Origin: Anaerolineales bacterium
Lineage (GTDB): Bacteria; Chloroflexota; Anaerolineae; Epilineales; JAANWY01
Length of the DNA stretch: 10,779 nucleotides
Direction of reading: 5' to 3'
NCBI GenBank assembly: GCA_018263655.1
Contig: JAANWY010000263.1
Span: 1 to 10,779, forward strand
This document shows positions 5,955 to 10,779 of the stretch, piece by piece. Positions within the stretch are counted from its first letter, which is position 1, and every line of letters begins with the position of its first letter. The notes below the pieces were generated by a model. It did not search any database and was not told the origin of the DNA. It saw nothing but the letters and a program-made list of their open reading frames with translations. The position numbers were made by a program, and so were the translations under genes.

Positions 5955-7084
5955 GTCGCTCTCCCTATCCCTCGAACTGTGCCCAGCGGCCTGCCTGTGC
6001 GAAGGCAGACAGGCAGCCGGGCCGTAACGGTGGTCCCTTTTCCCGCAGTTCCATCAATTTCGACCTCACCGCCGTGCGAGAGCGCTCGCTCGCGCATCCC
6101 CAACAGCCCGATTGATTGCGGGTCGTCGATCTCCCGTTCCGTAATCCCGCGCCCGTTGTCTTGCACGCGCAGAGTCAGGTGGCCGGCGGTCTCCTCCAGT
6201 TGAGCCTCGACCTGAGTGGCTGCGGCGTGGCGGGCCACGTTGGTCAGCGCCTCTTGCAGGATGCGGAAAGCCGTCGTGCACCCGTCGGCGTCCAGCGTTG
6301 TTTCTTCCACGGTGCAGACCAGGCGGCACTGAATGCCGGTTCGCGCTTGGAATTCTTGCAGTTGCCATTCGAGGGCCGGCACCAGGCCCATGTCGTCCAA
6401 GATGGCCGGCCGCAGCTCAGTCGAAATGCGACGCACCGTTTGGATGGTAGTATCGATCAGTTCGGACATGGCCTTGGTTTTGTGCAGCAGAGTCGATCGA
6501 TCTTCGTCCAGGTGCCTCTGCAGCCAGGCGACGTCCATTTTCAACCCGGTCAACGCCTGGCCCAGCTCGTCGTGAATCGCACGCGATATGCGGGTCCGCT
6601 CTTCCTCGCGTATGGACAGCAAGCGCGCGGACAACTCGCGCAGTTGTTCGCGCGAATGGCGAAGCTTATCTTCCTTTGCCTTGCGGTCGGAGATATCGCG
6701 GATAACGACCAATACGAACAACCTGCCTGTGCCGGCACGGCAGGCAGGCCCCCATTCGCCGGGCAGCGGGGTCAGGGCGATTTCGGACGGGAACTCGCTA
6801 CCGTCTTGGCGCCGGCCATAGAGGTCGAGGCCGGCGGCCATAGGCCGCAGTCGTGGATCGGCTACGTAGCTGGCGCGATGCTGAAGGTGTTGGTCGCGGA
6901 AGCGTTCGGGCACGAGGATTTCGACCGGCCGGCCAGGCAGTTCGTTCGGTCCGTAGCCAAGCAAGTTTTCCGCGAGGGAATTGGCCATGGCTATCCGTCC
7001 CTGCTGGTCAACGATGACGGCGGCGTACGGCATCACCGTCAGCAGGTCTTCGAATCGCTTCGCCCCGGCGCCCGGCTTCGTCAT
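5951..7084 (-). CDS. PAS-domain sensor histidine kinase, NarX/DegS-type (HisKA_3)
   Basis: The 377-residue protein has a PAS domain (about 10-135), a HisKA_3 dimerisation/phosphotransfer domain (about 145-225) with His171 in ERTRISRAIHDELGQ, and an HATPase_c domain (about 265-360) with N-box LQEALTNVARHA, DNGRGI and GLLGMRERA. No membrane segment is visible, so it is probably a cytosolic sensor; the ligand is unknown. ATG at 7084 is preceded by GGAGAAG at 8 nt. It overlaps the response regulator by 4 nt. Two palindromic repeats lie inside the gene. One (6722-6748) adds about nine residues, GPACRAGTGR, between the expected PAS strands LPGEW and LFVLVVIRDIS. The other (5988-6018) replaces the usual C-terminal end after TARLPV with a Cys/Arg/Gly-rich tail. 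The frame stays open through both. Confidence 0.93.
   Translation of the reverse strand: MTKPGAGAKRFEDLLTVMPYAAVIVDQQGRIAMANSLAENLLGYGPNELPGRPVEILVPERFRDQHLQHRASYVADPRLRPMAAGLDLYGRRQDGSEFPSEIALTPLPGEWGPACRAGTGRLFVLVVIRDISDRKAKEDKLRHSREQLRELSARLLSIREEERTRISRAIHDELGQALTGLKMDVAWLQRHLDEDRSTLLHKTKAMSELIDTTIQTVRRISTELRPAILDDMGLVPALEWQLQEFQARTGIQCRLVCTVEETTLDADGCTTAFRILQEALTNVARHAAATQVEAQLEETAGHLTLRVQDNGRGITEREIDDPQSIGLLGMRERALSHGGEVEIDGTAGKGTTVTARLPVCLRTGRPLGTVRGIGRAT
5988..6018. repeat. Palindromic repeat at the 3' end of the kinase gene
   Basis: CTGCCTGT (5991-5998) and ACAGGCAG (6009-6016) flank a 10-nt loop. The core is shared with 2143-2201 and 6722-6748. It codes for the unusual C-terminal tail that follows the last ATPase-domain strand of the kinase. 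Confidence 0.75.
6722..6748. repeat. In-frame palindromic repeat inside the kinase PAS domain
   Basis: CCTGCCTG (6722-6729) and CAGGCAGG (6741-6748) flank a loop containing the TGCCGGCA palindrome. It encodes the extra residues around PACRAGTGR in the PAS domain without breaking the frame. Confidence 0.75.
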
Positions 7085-7155
7085 CCCGATGACTTCTCCA
7101 GATAAAGACCGTCCGTCTCAACTCCGCACGTGAGGCCAACTGCCGTGCGTCCGAC

Positions 7156-7212
7156 AAGGGGAAATAGGACTCGAACACGCAACCTGTGCAGTTCGGAGCT
7201 CGCTGCTCTGCC
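7156..7212 (-). pseudogene. Degenerate tRNA fragment, tRNA-Trp-like 3' part
   Basis: On the minus strand, from CAGAGCAGCG through CTCCGAACTGC to GGTTGCGTGTTCGAGTCC and TTCCCCTT, the order and spacing follow the D-stem end, anticodon arm, T arm and 3' acceptor strand of bacterial tRNA-Trp (from memory CTCCAAA in the anticodon loop, here CTCCGAA). The T-stem does not pair properly and I find no matching 5' acceptor strand (AGGGGAA-like) upstream, so it is not a working tRNA. It could be a decayed tRNA or a leftover integration (att) site. The rest of the 7085-7299 gap holds nothing I recognise. Confidence 0.5.
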
Positions 7213-7299
7213 CGCCCATCAACGCATTGATCGTACTACGATCTATCTTTCGTGTCAAACTATTTCGGTAGCAGACGATTGGCGCACTGTTATTTCGTA

Positions 7300-7725
7300 T
7301 CAGAAGAAGACGAAGATATCGATCAGATCCGGGCTAAGGTCGACCAAAGCCTGGCCCGAGACGCGGACGAAATCCTGTAGCCGGCCGGCGTTCTCCTGGG
7401 TGATGGCGCCCTGCGCCAGCTTGGCCTCCACGTCACCGGTTAGCAGGCCCAGCACCTCGCGGAATAGCAAGTAGGGGTCGCCGATGCCGGTCTGGGCGTT
7501 GCAGTCGCCGATGGCGACGAGGAGGTCGGCGTGCTGTGCCTGGGCGCGGCGGGCGAACTCGGTGATGAGGGTGGTCTTGCCGGCGCCGGCCCTTCGGGTT
7601 GAGCCTCAGGACGAAGCCTCGCTGGTGACGAAGCGCACCTGACCCTGGCCGGCGCCGGCATGGTCCAAGAACGTCTGGAGTTGGGCCAGTTCTCGGTTGC
7701 GTGCGACAAACACCTGCTCGGACAT
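7300..7725 (-). pseudogene. AAA-type ATPase/NTPase fragment, interrupted by a repeat at the Walker A motif
   Basis: From ATG at 7725 the reading is MSEQVFVARNRELAQLQTFL, DHAGAGQGQVRFVTSEA, then a TGA at 7606-7608. In the same frame it continues AGAGKTTLITEFARRAQ, HADLLVAIGDCNAQTGIGDPY, FREVLGLLTGDVEAKLAQGA and VSGQALVDLSPDLIDIF to a TGA at 7300. The module (N-terminal 'R-ELAQL' helix, Walker A GAGKT, strand LLVAIGDCNAQTG) is the start of a large AAA/TPR signalling ATPase. A 27-nt insertion just before AGAGKT resembles the CTTCG...CTGAG repeat family; it keeps the frame but supplies the stop. The normally much longer C-terminal part is absent. A second degenerate copy lies at 8749-8990. I regard the gene as dead. 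Confidence 0.8.
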
Positions 7726-7805
7726 GATGGGCCTTTGTCTGGAACTCTGATACTCCCGCTGGCGACGAAGAATACAAAGGTGATTTGAGGTGCCTCGGAC
7801 TATAT

Positions 7806-8279
7806 TCAATCCGAGCTATCCAGAGGGGCGACGACAATCGCCCGCCTTCTGTTCATCTGCCAGGCTTGCTCAAACGCACGCACCTCTGCGATTCGCTGGC
7901 CTTGCGCCGGATCCAAATAGGTCACAAGTTCGTCAGTGACGGTCTCGACCACCACGGCATGAAATACCCAGAGCGCGTCCAACGGGAATAGATTCACTAG
8001 AAGGATCGGATAGAGGCCATCTGCTAACCAACGTCGCAGATCGTCCCATGTGGCCTTCCGAAGTTCTTCTGCCCTCAGGCCGTAGCGGCGGGTACATGCG
8101 ACCGCATCTCTAGCCACGGTACCCAGCCCGTCTGTCTTGCAGCACTCCCGTAGCGTCGCTTCGTCAACCTCAATCCCCCAATGGGCCATGACCATTCTCA
8201 AGCAGGCGGGTGTGCAAGACAGACGGGTTTCTTGTGGGTAGAATTTCAGCTTGGATGGCCTGGTAGGAGGCGTACTCAT
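7806..8279 (-). CDS. C39-like (papain-fold) cysteine peptidase
   Basis: The 157-residue protein has the order of bacteriocin-leader-type C39 peptidases and related domains: Gln16 (oxyanion hole), Cys22 in LSCTPACLRMVMAHWGI, His107 in WVFHAVVVE and Asp123 in YLDPAQG. All four expected active-site residues are present, so it is probably an active thiol peptidase or a related transpeptidase/acyltransferase. There is no membrane segment and no ABC-transporter domain, unlike the export-linked C39 proteins, so it would act in the cytosol as a free domain. Its ATG at 8279 overlaps the stop of the upstream gene (ATGA), implying a coupled pair. The substrate is unknown; the upstream partner is one candidate substrate or inhibitor. 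Confidence 0.75.
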   Translation of the reverse strand: MSTPPTRPSKLKFYPQETRLSCTPACLRMVMAHWGIEVDEATLRECCKTDGLGTVARDAVACTRRYGLRAEELRKATWDDLRRWLADGLYPILLVNLFPLDALWVFHAVVVETVTDELVTYLDPAQGQRIAEVRAFEQAWQMNRRRAIVVAPLDSSD

Positions 8280-8629
8280 CCGTGCCCTTCGGGCGAATTG
8301 GTGGTCCGCAGAGCTTGAAACGCGGCTGCAAGTTCTGTTTCTCTCTCGTGCGAGAGTCGTTCCGCATTGGCGCGAATTTCATCAACCGGTGTCCAGCCGA
8401 CAATGTATCCGAGCTCATCGTCCACCGTGACAACGCCCACGACCCCGACAGCCCCGTAACCCGGAGAGGTCAACACGAGCGGAATAACCCAGGTGGAACG
8501 CAAGGCAGTGATCATGCGGCAGGGGTGGCCTACGCCAACCAGATTGCCTAAGTGGTCAGCTACAAAATCCTGAACGACCGCCAGCGACTGGTCGGCAGCA
8601 ACGGGTGTTTGGGTTTGTGTTTTGATCAT
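8276..8629 (-). CDS. Hypothetical protein paired with the C39-like peptidase
   Basis: I do not recognise a named family. The 117-residue product has an N-terminal segment with QSLAVVQDFVADHLGNLVGVGHP, a central hydrophobic stretch WVIPLVLTSPGYGAVGVVGVVTVDDELGYIVGWTP that reads as consecutive beta strands rather than a membrane helix, and a charged C-terminal helix (VDEIRANAERLSHERETELAAAF). The balanced codon use and the 4-nt overlap with the peptidase gene support a real gene. GAGG lies about 9 nt before the ATG at 8629. It could be a substrate, inhibitor, chaperone or immunity-type partner of the peptidase; nothing in the sequence decides between these. The flank 8630-8748 is without features. 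Confidence 0.7.
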   Translation of the reverse strand: MIKTQTQTPVAADQSLAVVQDFVADHLGNLVGVGHPCRMITALRSTWVIPLVLTSPGYGAVGVVGVVTVDDELGYIVGWTPVDEIRANAERLSHERETELAAAFQALRTTNSPEGHG

Positions 8630-8820
8630 TGGGTGGATCCTCTCTACACAACGTAAGGGTTATACCCACTAGCGTAAATATACATCAAGACAAGAGTGTC
8701 GGCAAGCTCCCAGATGCGGCCGGATAACCTGAGGGAGCACATTATCTATCAGCAGCCCCGGTACCTCGCGGAAGGGCCGGCTTGGCCGTGAGCCCTCGGC
8801 GTTAGGTCTTCGGCCCGAGA

Positions 8821-8838
8821 GCCCGCCGAACGGCGGGC
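8821..8838. repeat. Short GC hairpin in the ATPase remnant
   Basis: GCCCGCCG-AA-CGGCGGGC is a perfect 8-bp inverted repeat. It sits between the DAQT and FREV parts of the second ATPase copy, where the intact order in the first copy is DAQTGIGDPY then FREV, so it belongs to an inserted segment. Confidence 0.75.
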
Positions 8839-8937
8839 GTCGTCAGCCCTCGTCTGGGCGTCTCCCTGCCCGACGGCCACGATCAGATCGGCGTGGGATT
8901 CCTGGGCACGGGGGGTGAACTCGGTGACGAGGGCGGT

Positions 8938-8961
8938 TACTTCGGCTACGCTCAGCACAGG
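8938..8961. repeat. 24-nt insertion inside the Walker A codons of the second ATPase copy
   Basis: Comparison with the copy at 7300-7725 shows GGTGGT|CTTGCC uninterrupted there, but GGCGGT, then 24 extra bases (8938-8961), then CTTGCC here. The insert carries TGCTGAGCGTAGCCGAAG on the minus strand, related to the CTGAG...CGAAG repeat core. It adds PVLSVAEV between Lys and Thr of GAGKT. Confidence 0.8.
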
Positions 8962-8984
8962 CTTGCCGGCGCCGGCCTTGAGCT

Positions 8985-9074
8985 CGGGAGACAGAACCGC
9001 GGATTGCCAGGAAGACGCGGATAGGGAGAGTGACAAATCCGCGTCTTCCTGGCAATCCGCGGTTCTGTCTCCCG
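8985..9074. repeat. Palindromic element with 38-bp perfect arms
   Basis: Bases 8985-9022 are the exact reverse complement of 9037-9074, with a 14-nt loop (9023-9036). The arms contain CCGCGGATTGCCAGGAAG and ACGCGGAT. A related, less perfect CCGCGGAT element is at 9240-9294. It lies inside the composite pseudogene and reads through in the minus frame as TADCQEDADLSLSLSASSWQ. Confidence 0.95.
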
Positions 9075-9239
9075 CGGCTCTCTCCGCCAGCAACCGACGC
9101 ACGCCGGCCACCAACCACGGCTTCGCCTCCGCATGCGCCATCACCAACGCGCCCAACTCGTCGGTGCCGCGCGGCTCGAAGCGCAGGCGGGCCAACGCCT
9201 CGAGCTGCTCCTCGTCGGCAATGATAGCCACGGATGATC

Positions 9240-9294
9240 AGAAAACCGCGGATTGGGTGACCTTATTATCCGTGTATTTCTGCTGATCCGCGGC
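9240..9294. repeat. CCGCGGAT-bounded palindromic insertion
   Basis: CCGCGGAT (from about 9247) and ATCCGCGG (ending about 9294) bound a short element with an internal ATCCGTGTATTTCTGCTGATC segment, related to the 8985-9074 element. It interrupts the secreted-protein reading frame and contributes the residues AADQQKYTDNKVTQSAVF and the stop codon. Confidence 0.65.
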
Positions 9295-9731
9295 TCTTCC
9301 TTGCGCGGCTCTCCTTGCCAACACCACCACGCCCAGCTCCTCCAGCCGGCGCCAATCAGCCGGCGTGCGCACCGTCACCGTCGTGCGGAACAGACCGGTG
9401 GACGCCGGCATGCCCGGCTCTGCCGGCGCGGGTGGGGCCGGCGGTGGAGCATACGCGGCTATTGATTGGAGTGGGCTGAGCAGAAACGTCAACAGGACAA
9501 CAACGTGGAGTGCGCGCTGCGTGCGGCGCGAGGTGAACGGGCTGCCATTCATGGGTTCCCCCTTGCGAATAGCGGTGCAAACGGTCAGCGATTACGTAGC
9601 GCGCCGGCCATGGAACAGCGCGGGTGGGGACGAGGCCGGCGCCTACATCATTATACCATACAGCGACGGAAAGTTCTTGTCAAAACCTTGCCAAAAGCCT
9701 GACGGTTATCTGTCAATCCTGACAGGCCTGA

Positions 9732-9818
9732 CAATTGGTCACGTAGTCGGACAGTCGTATGGTTAGATGGTCGGGTAGTCAGATGGTCGGGTAGTCGGGT
9801 CGACCAGGCGACCAATTG
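9732..9818. repeat. Inverted and tandem repeat cluster in the 9553-9907 gap
   Basis: CAATTGGTC (9732-9740) is the reverse complement of GACCAATTG (9810-9818). Between them AGATGGTCGGGTAGTC is repeated in tandem at 9765-9780 and 9781-9796. I see no gene in 9553-9907; the rest holds only short GTCAGG-type near-palindromes (about 9695-9735). Confidence 0.75.
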
Positions 9819-9907
9819 ACCACTCGACCAGGTGAACAGGCCCTTTGTCCAACATATTGCAAAACCGACCCCGATTCTTTCACGCGGGATCAACATCCAT
9901 CGGAGTT

Positions 9908-10231
9908 TTAAGGAACTTTAAGAAAACGCGGGCCTGCACCCGTGACAAGCTCTTCGGCTCCGGTTGCTGGGACCGGGGCAGGCTGGGGCTCCTCAAGGGA
10001 GATAATCAAGACCTCAGCACGGAAGGCACGGAGTTGATGCAGCAAGTCAGTGATCCGGTCTGTCACTTTGCCGGCCACATAGGGCTCACGACAACTGCGG
10101 CAGATCTCGGCGGGGACGTCTCTGATCAACACAACCATGTCAGGCAGCAAAAAAGGGATCGTCGCCATCCCTGGGCTCAGCCGCCCACTGCACAGCGGAC
10201 AGCGGCTATTCCTTTCGCGTTTGCCAGTCAT
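9908..10231 (-). CDS. YgiT-type zinc-finger protein, MqsA-like putative antitoxin
   Basis: The 107-residue protein has two CxxC pairs, Cys11/Cys14 (CPLC) and Cys44/Cys47 (CRSC), around FLLPDMVVLIRDVPAEI, the layout of the YgiT/MqsA zinc-binding domain. A helix follows (GKVTDRITDLLHQLRAFRAEV). The HTH DNA-binding domain of full-length MqsA is missing, as in many stand-alone YgiT-finger proteins. ATG at 10231 has GGAGTGGGAAG just upstream and lies inside the end of the DUF4258 gene (26-nt overlap), so the pair is translationally coupled. Order (DUF4258 first, zinc finger second) mirrors mqsRA. It would bind and neutralise the partner if this is a toxin-antitoxin module. The last 18 or so residues (after PAPVP) look like an extension past the usual family end. 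Confidence 0.8.
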   Translation of the reverse strand: MTGKRERNSRCPLCSGRLSPGMATIPFLLPDMVVLIRDVPAEICRSCREPYVAGKVTDRITDLLHQLRAFRAEVLIISLEEPQPAPVPATGAEELVTGAGPRFLKVP

Positions 10232-10562
10232 CTTCCCACTCCTCTGGAGATGGTTTGTACACCGTCACAACGAACAGGCGATCCTTCACTTCATCGATAG
10301 CGATCACAGCGTGAAATGGCTCTCCGGTTGCCAGCCAGCCCAAGACGAGGCAGTCAGGAAGCGGACGGTGCAATGCCGGGTAATCCTCAATGACTTCGCT
10401 GTTTTGCAACCCCTCTTCTAGCAACTCACGACTCCAGCCTTCGTTCACAAGCTCTATAATGCCGTGGCGGGACCAAAGGATCTTCGCTCTCTCGGGGTCA
10501 GCCTGATTTTCACGAGCCCTGCGACGGATGAGGTCCTGCTTGGCTTCTGTGTCCACGGTCAC
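10206..10562 (-). CDS. DUF4258 protein, putative toxin of an mqsRA-like pair
   Basis: The 118-residue product contains the DUF4258 pattern: WSRHGIIELVNEGWSRELLEE (30-50), SEVIEDYP (55-62), RPLPDCLVLGW (66-76), PFHAVIAID (82-90) and LFVVTVYKPSPEEWEDD (96-112). These proteins are often encoded beside YgiT-type zinc fingers and are thought to be relatives of small RelE/MqsR-fold toxins; activity is not shown for this one. The start is GTG at 10562, with a second in-frame GTG at 10556. No ribosome-binding site is visible. A TATAAT box lies only 5-10 nt upstream of the start, so the mRNA may be leaderless. The N-terminal 25 residues before the DUF are charged and poorly conserved in appearance, so a later start is possible. 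Confidence 0.75.
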   Translation of the reverse strand: MTVDTEAKQDLIRRRARENQADPERAKILWSRHGIIELVNEGWSRELLEEGLQNSEVIEDYPALHRPLPDCLVLGWLATGEPFHAVIAIDEVKDRLFVVTVYKPSPEEWEDDWQTRKE

Positions 10563-10653
10563 TTAGATTATACACACGCTGTGTCCAGGCTGCAACCATG
10601 ACTTCGGCGACATCCTGCGTCCAGGCATGGTCACTTAGATTATACACACGCTG
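10557..10653. repeat. 25-bp direct repeat carrying a TATAAT box
   Basis: The 25-base sequence at 10557-10581 recurs exactly at 10629-10653, 72 bp away. On the minus strand it starts CAGCGTGTATAATC and ends just at the DUF4258 start codon. GTCCAGG and CATG motifs between the copies are partly repeated too, indicating a duplicated 72-bp segment. Confidence 0.9.
10567..10572 (-). promoter_or_regulatory. Putative -10 box of the DUF4258/zinc-finger operon
   Basis: A perfect TATAAT on the minus strand. A -35-like TTGCAG sits 15 nt upstream, shorter than ideal. Transcription would begin about at the GTG start codon, consistent with a leaderless message. An identical TATAAT occurs in the upstream repeat copy at 10639-10644. 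Confidence 0.4.
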
Positions 10654-10711
10654 CCGATTATGCTTAATTCGTTGACCAGCATCCTGAGTAAGCTGTAGCG
10701 AAGCGAAAGCT

Positions 10712-10767
10712 GTATCGAAGGGTGCGGGTTTGCCTCGAGGCGTTGCTTGAGCCGCACCCTTCGATAC
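10712..10767. repeat. 16-bp perfect inverted repeat at the window end
   Basis: GTATCGAAGGGTGCGG (10712-10727) and CCGCACCCTTCGATAC (10752-10767) are exact reverse complements, with GCCTCGAGGC inside the 24-nt loop. The TCGAAGGG core links it to the repeat family at 107-227. No gene is seen in 10563-10779. Confidence 0.9.
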
Positions 10768-10779
10768 GATCTCCACTTC

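Larger units (their letters stand above)
8749..9552 (-). pseudogene. Composite pseudogene: secreted-protein N-terminus fused to a second ATPase fragment
   Basis: ATG at 9552 (AAGGGGG 6 nt upstream) starts a product with a clear signal peptide: positive MNGSPFTSRRTQR, hydrophobic ALHVVVLLTFLLSPLQSIAA, then a Pro/Ala-rich stretch and FRTTVTVRTPADWRRLEELGVVVLA. A palindromic insertion (about 9240-9294) then supplies an in-frame TGA at 9238. The same frame continues VAIIADEEQLEALARLRFEP and KPWLVAGVRRLLAERAA, resembling the N-terminal propeptide-like part of secreted peptidases. A 38-bp-arm palindrome interrupts at 8985-9074. Then comes ATPase sequence KAGAGK, an 8-codon insertion, and TALVTEF, HADLIVAV, DAQT, homologous to 7300-7725. 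The end is frameshifted: FREVPGLL appears in another frame at about 8749-8770. It is probably non-functional, although the open segment 8749-9231 could still be translated. Confidence 0.7.

Noticed and set aside
5145..7105. Long plus-strand open frames (352 and 329 codons) opposite the two-component genes
   Set aside because: They are antisense shadows of the intact kinase and regulator in GC-rich DNA, with no family resemblance and low-complexity His/Gln/Gly-rich products.
7606..7608. In-frame TGA in the ATPase fragment as selenocysteine
   Set aside because: The TGA lies in an inserted repeat, has no Cys counterpart in the family, and the gene is truncated.
9238..9240. In-frame TGA in the secreted-protein remnant as selenocysteine
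   Set aside because: It sits within a palindromic insertion and not at a conserved Cys, and the gene has further damage.
10510..10776. 88-codon minus-strand open frame at the window end
   Set aside because: It is made of the duplicated 72-bp segment and the terminal inverted repeat, with repeated RVYNLSD, and shows no protein-like conservation.

Overview
The window looks like a piece of a chromosome from a repeat-rich, GC-rich bacterium, most likely of the Chloroflexota (Anaerolineae-like). This rests on recognition only: the style of the proteins, the AAA-ATPase remnants, and many short palindromic repeats with cores such as CTTCGxCAAGCTCAGG, CCTGCCTGTG and CCGCGGAT. All recognisable genes except the aldo/keto reductase lie on the minus strand.

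Layout, left to right. 1-326 is intergenic and holds a palindromic repeat. 327-1808 is a two-gene minus-strand operon: a small nitroreductase, then a guanidino-group hydrolase/amidinotransferase 6 nt downstream. Its 5' leader holds three tandem copies of a 37-bp unit behind a plausible sigma70 promoter. 1950-2463 is intergenic with three successive palindromes, followed by a plus-strand aldo/keto reductase (2464-3456). 3702-4859 is a cluster of three small minus-strand genes: a dimeric alpha/beta-barrel (ABM-like) protein, a DsrE-family protein, and a second ABM-like protein. The DsrE gene appears to be a selenoprotein. It has an in-frame TGA where the family has a Cys, family-like sequence continues for 39 codons after it, and a SECIS-like hairpin lies at the expected distance.

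4860-5321 contains two large nested palindromes. 5322-7084 encodes a cytoplasmic two-component system of NarL/DegS type (PAS histidine kinase and response regulator, overlapping by ATGA). The kinase gene carries two copies of a palindromic repeat in its coding sequence. A degenerate tRNA-Trp-like fragment lies just upstream. 7300-7725 is an ATPase pseudogene with a 27-nt repeat inserted at its Walker A motif.

7806-8629 is a translationally coupled pair: a conserved-looking small protein of unknown function and a C39-like (papain-fold) cysteine peptidase. 8749-9552 is a composite pseudogene: a secreted-protein N-terminus, then a second copy of the same ATPase segment, interrupted by at least three palindromic insertions, one with 38-bp perfect arms. 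9908-10562 is a DUF4258 / YgiT-type zinc-finger pair resembling mqsRA toxin-antitoxin modules. The window ends in a duplicated 25-bp promoter-like repeat and a 16-bp inverted repeat.

Two themes stand out: the candidate selenoprotein, and the repeated insertion of short palindromic elements into coding DNA, sometimes in frame and tolerated (kinase), sometimes inactivating (ATPase copies, secreted protein).
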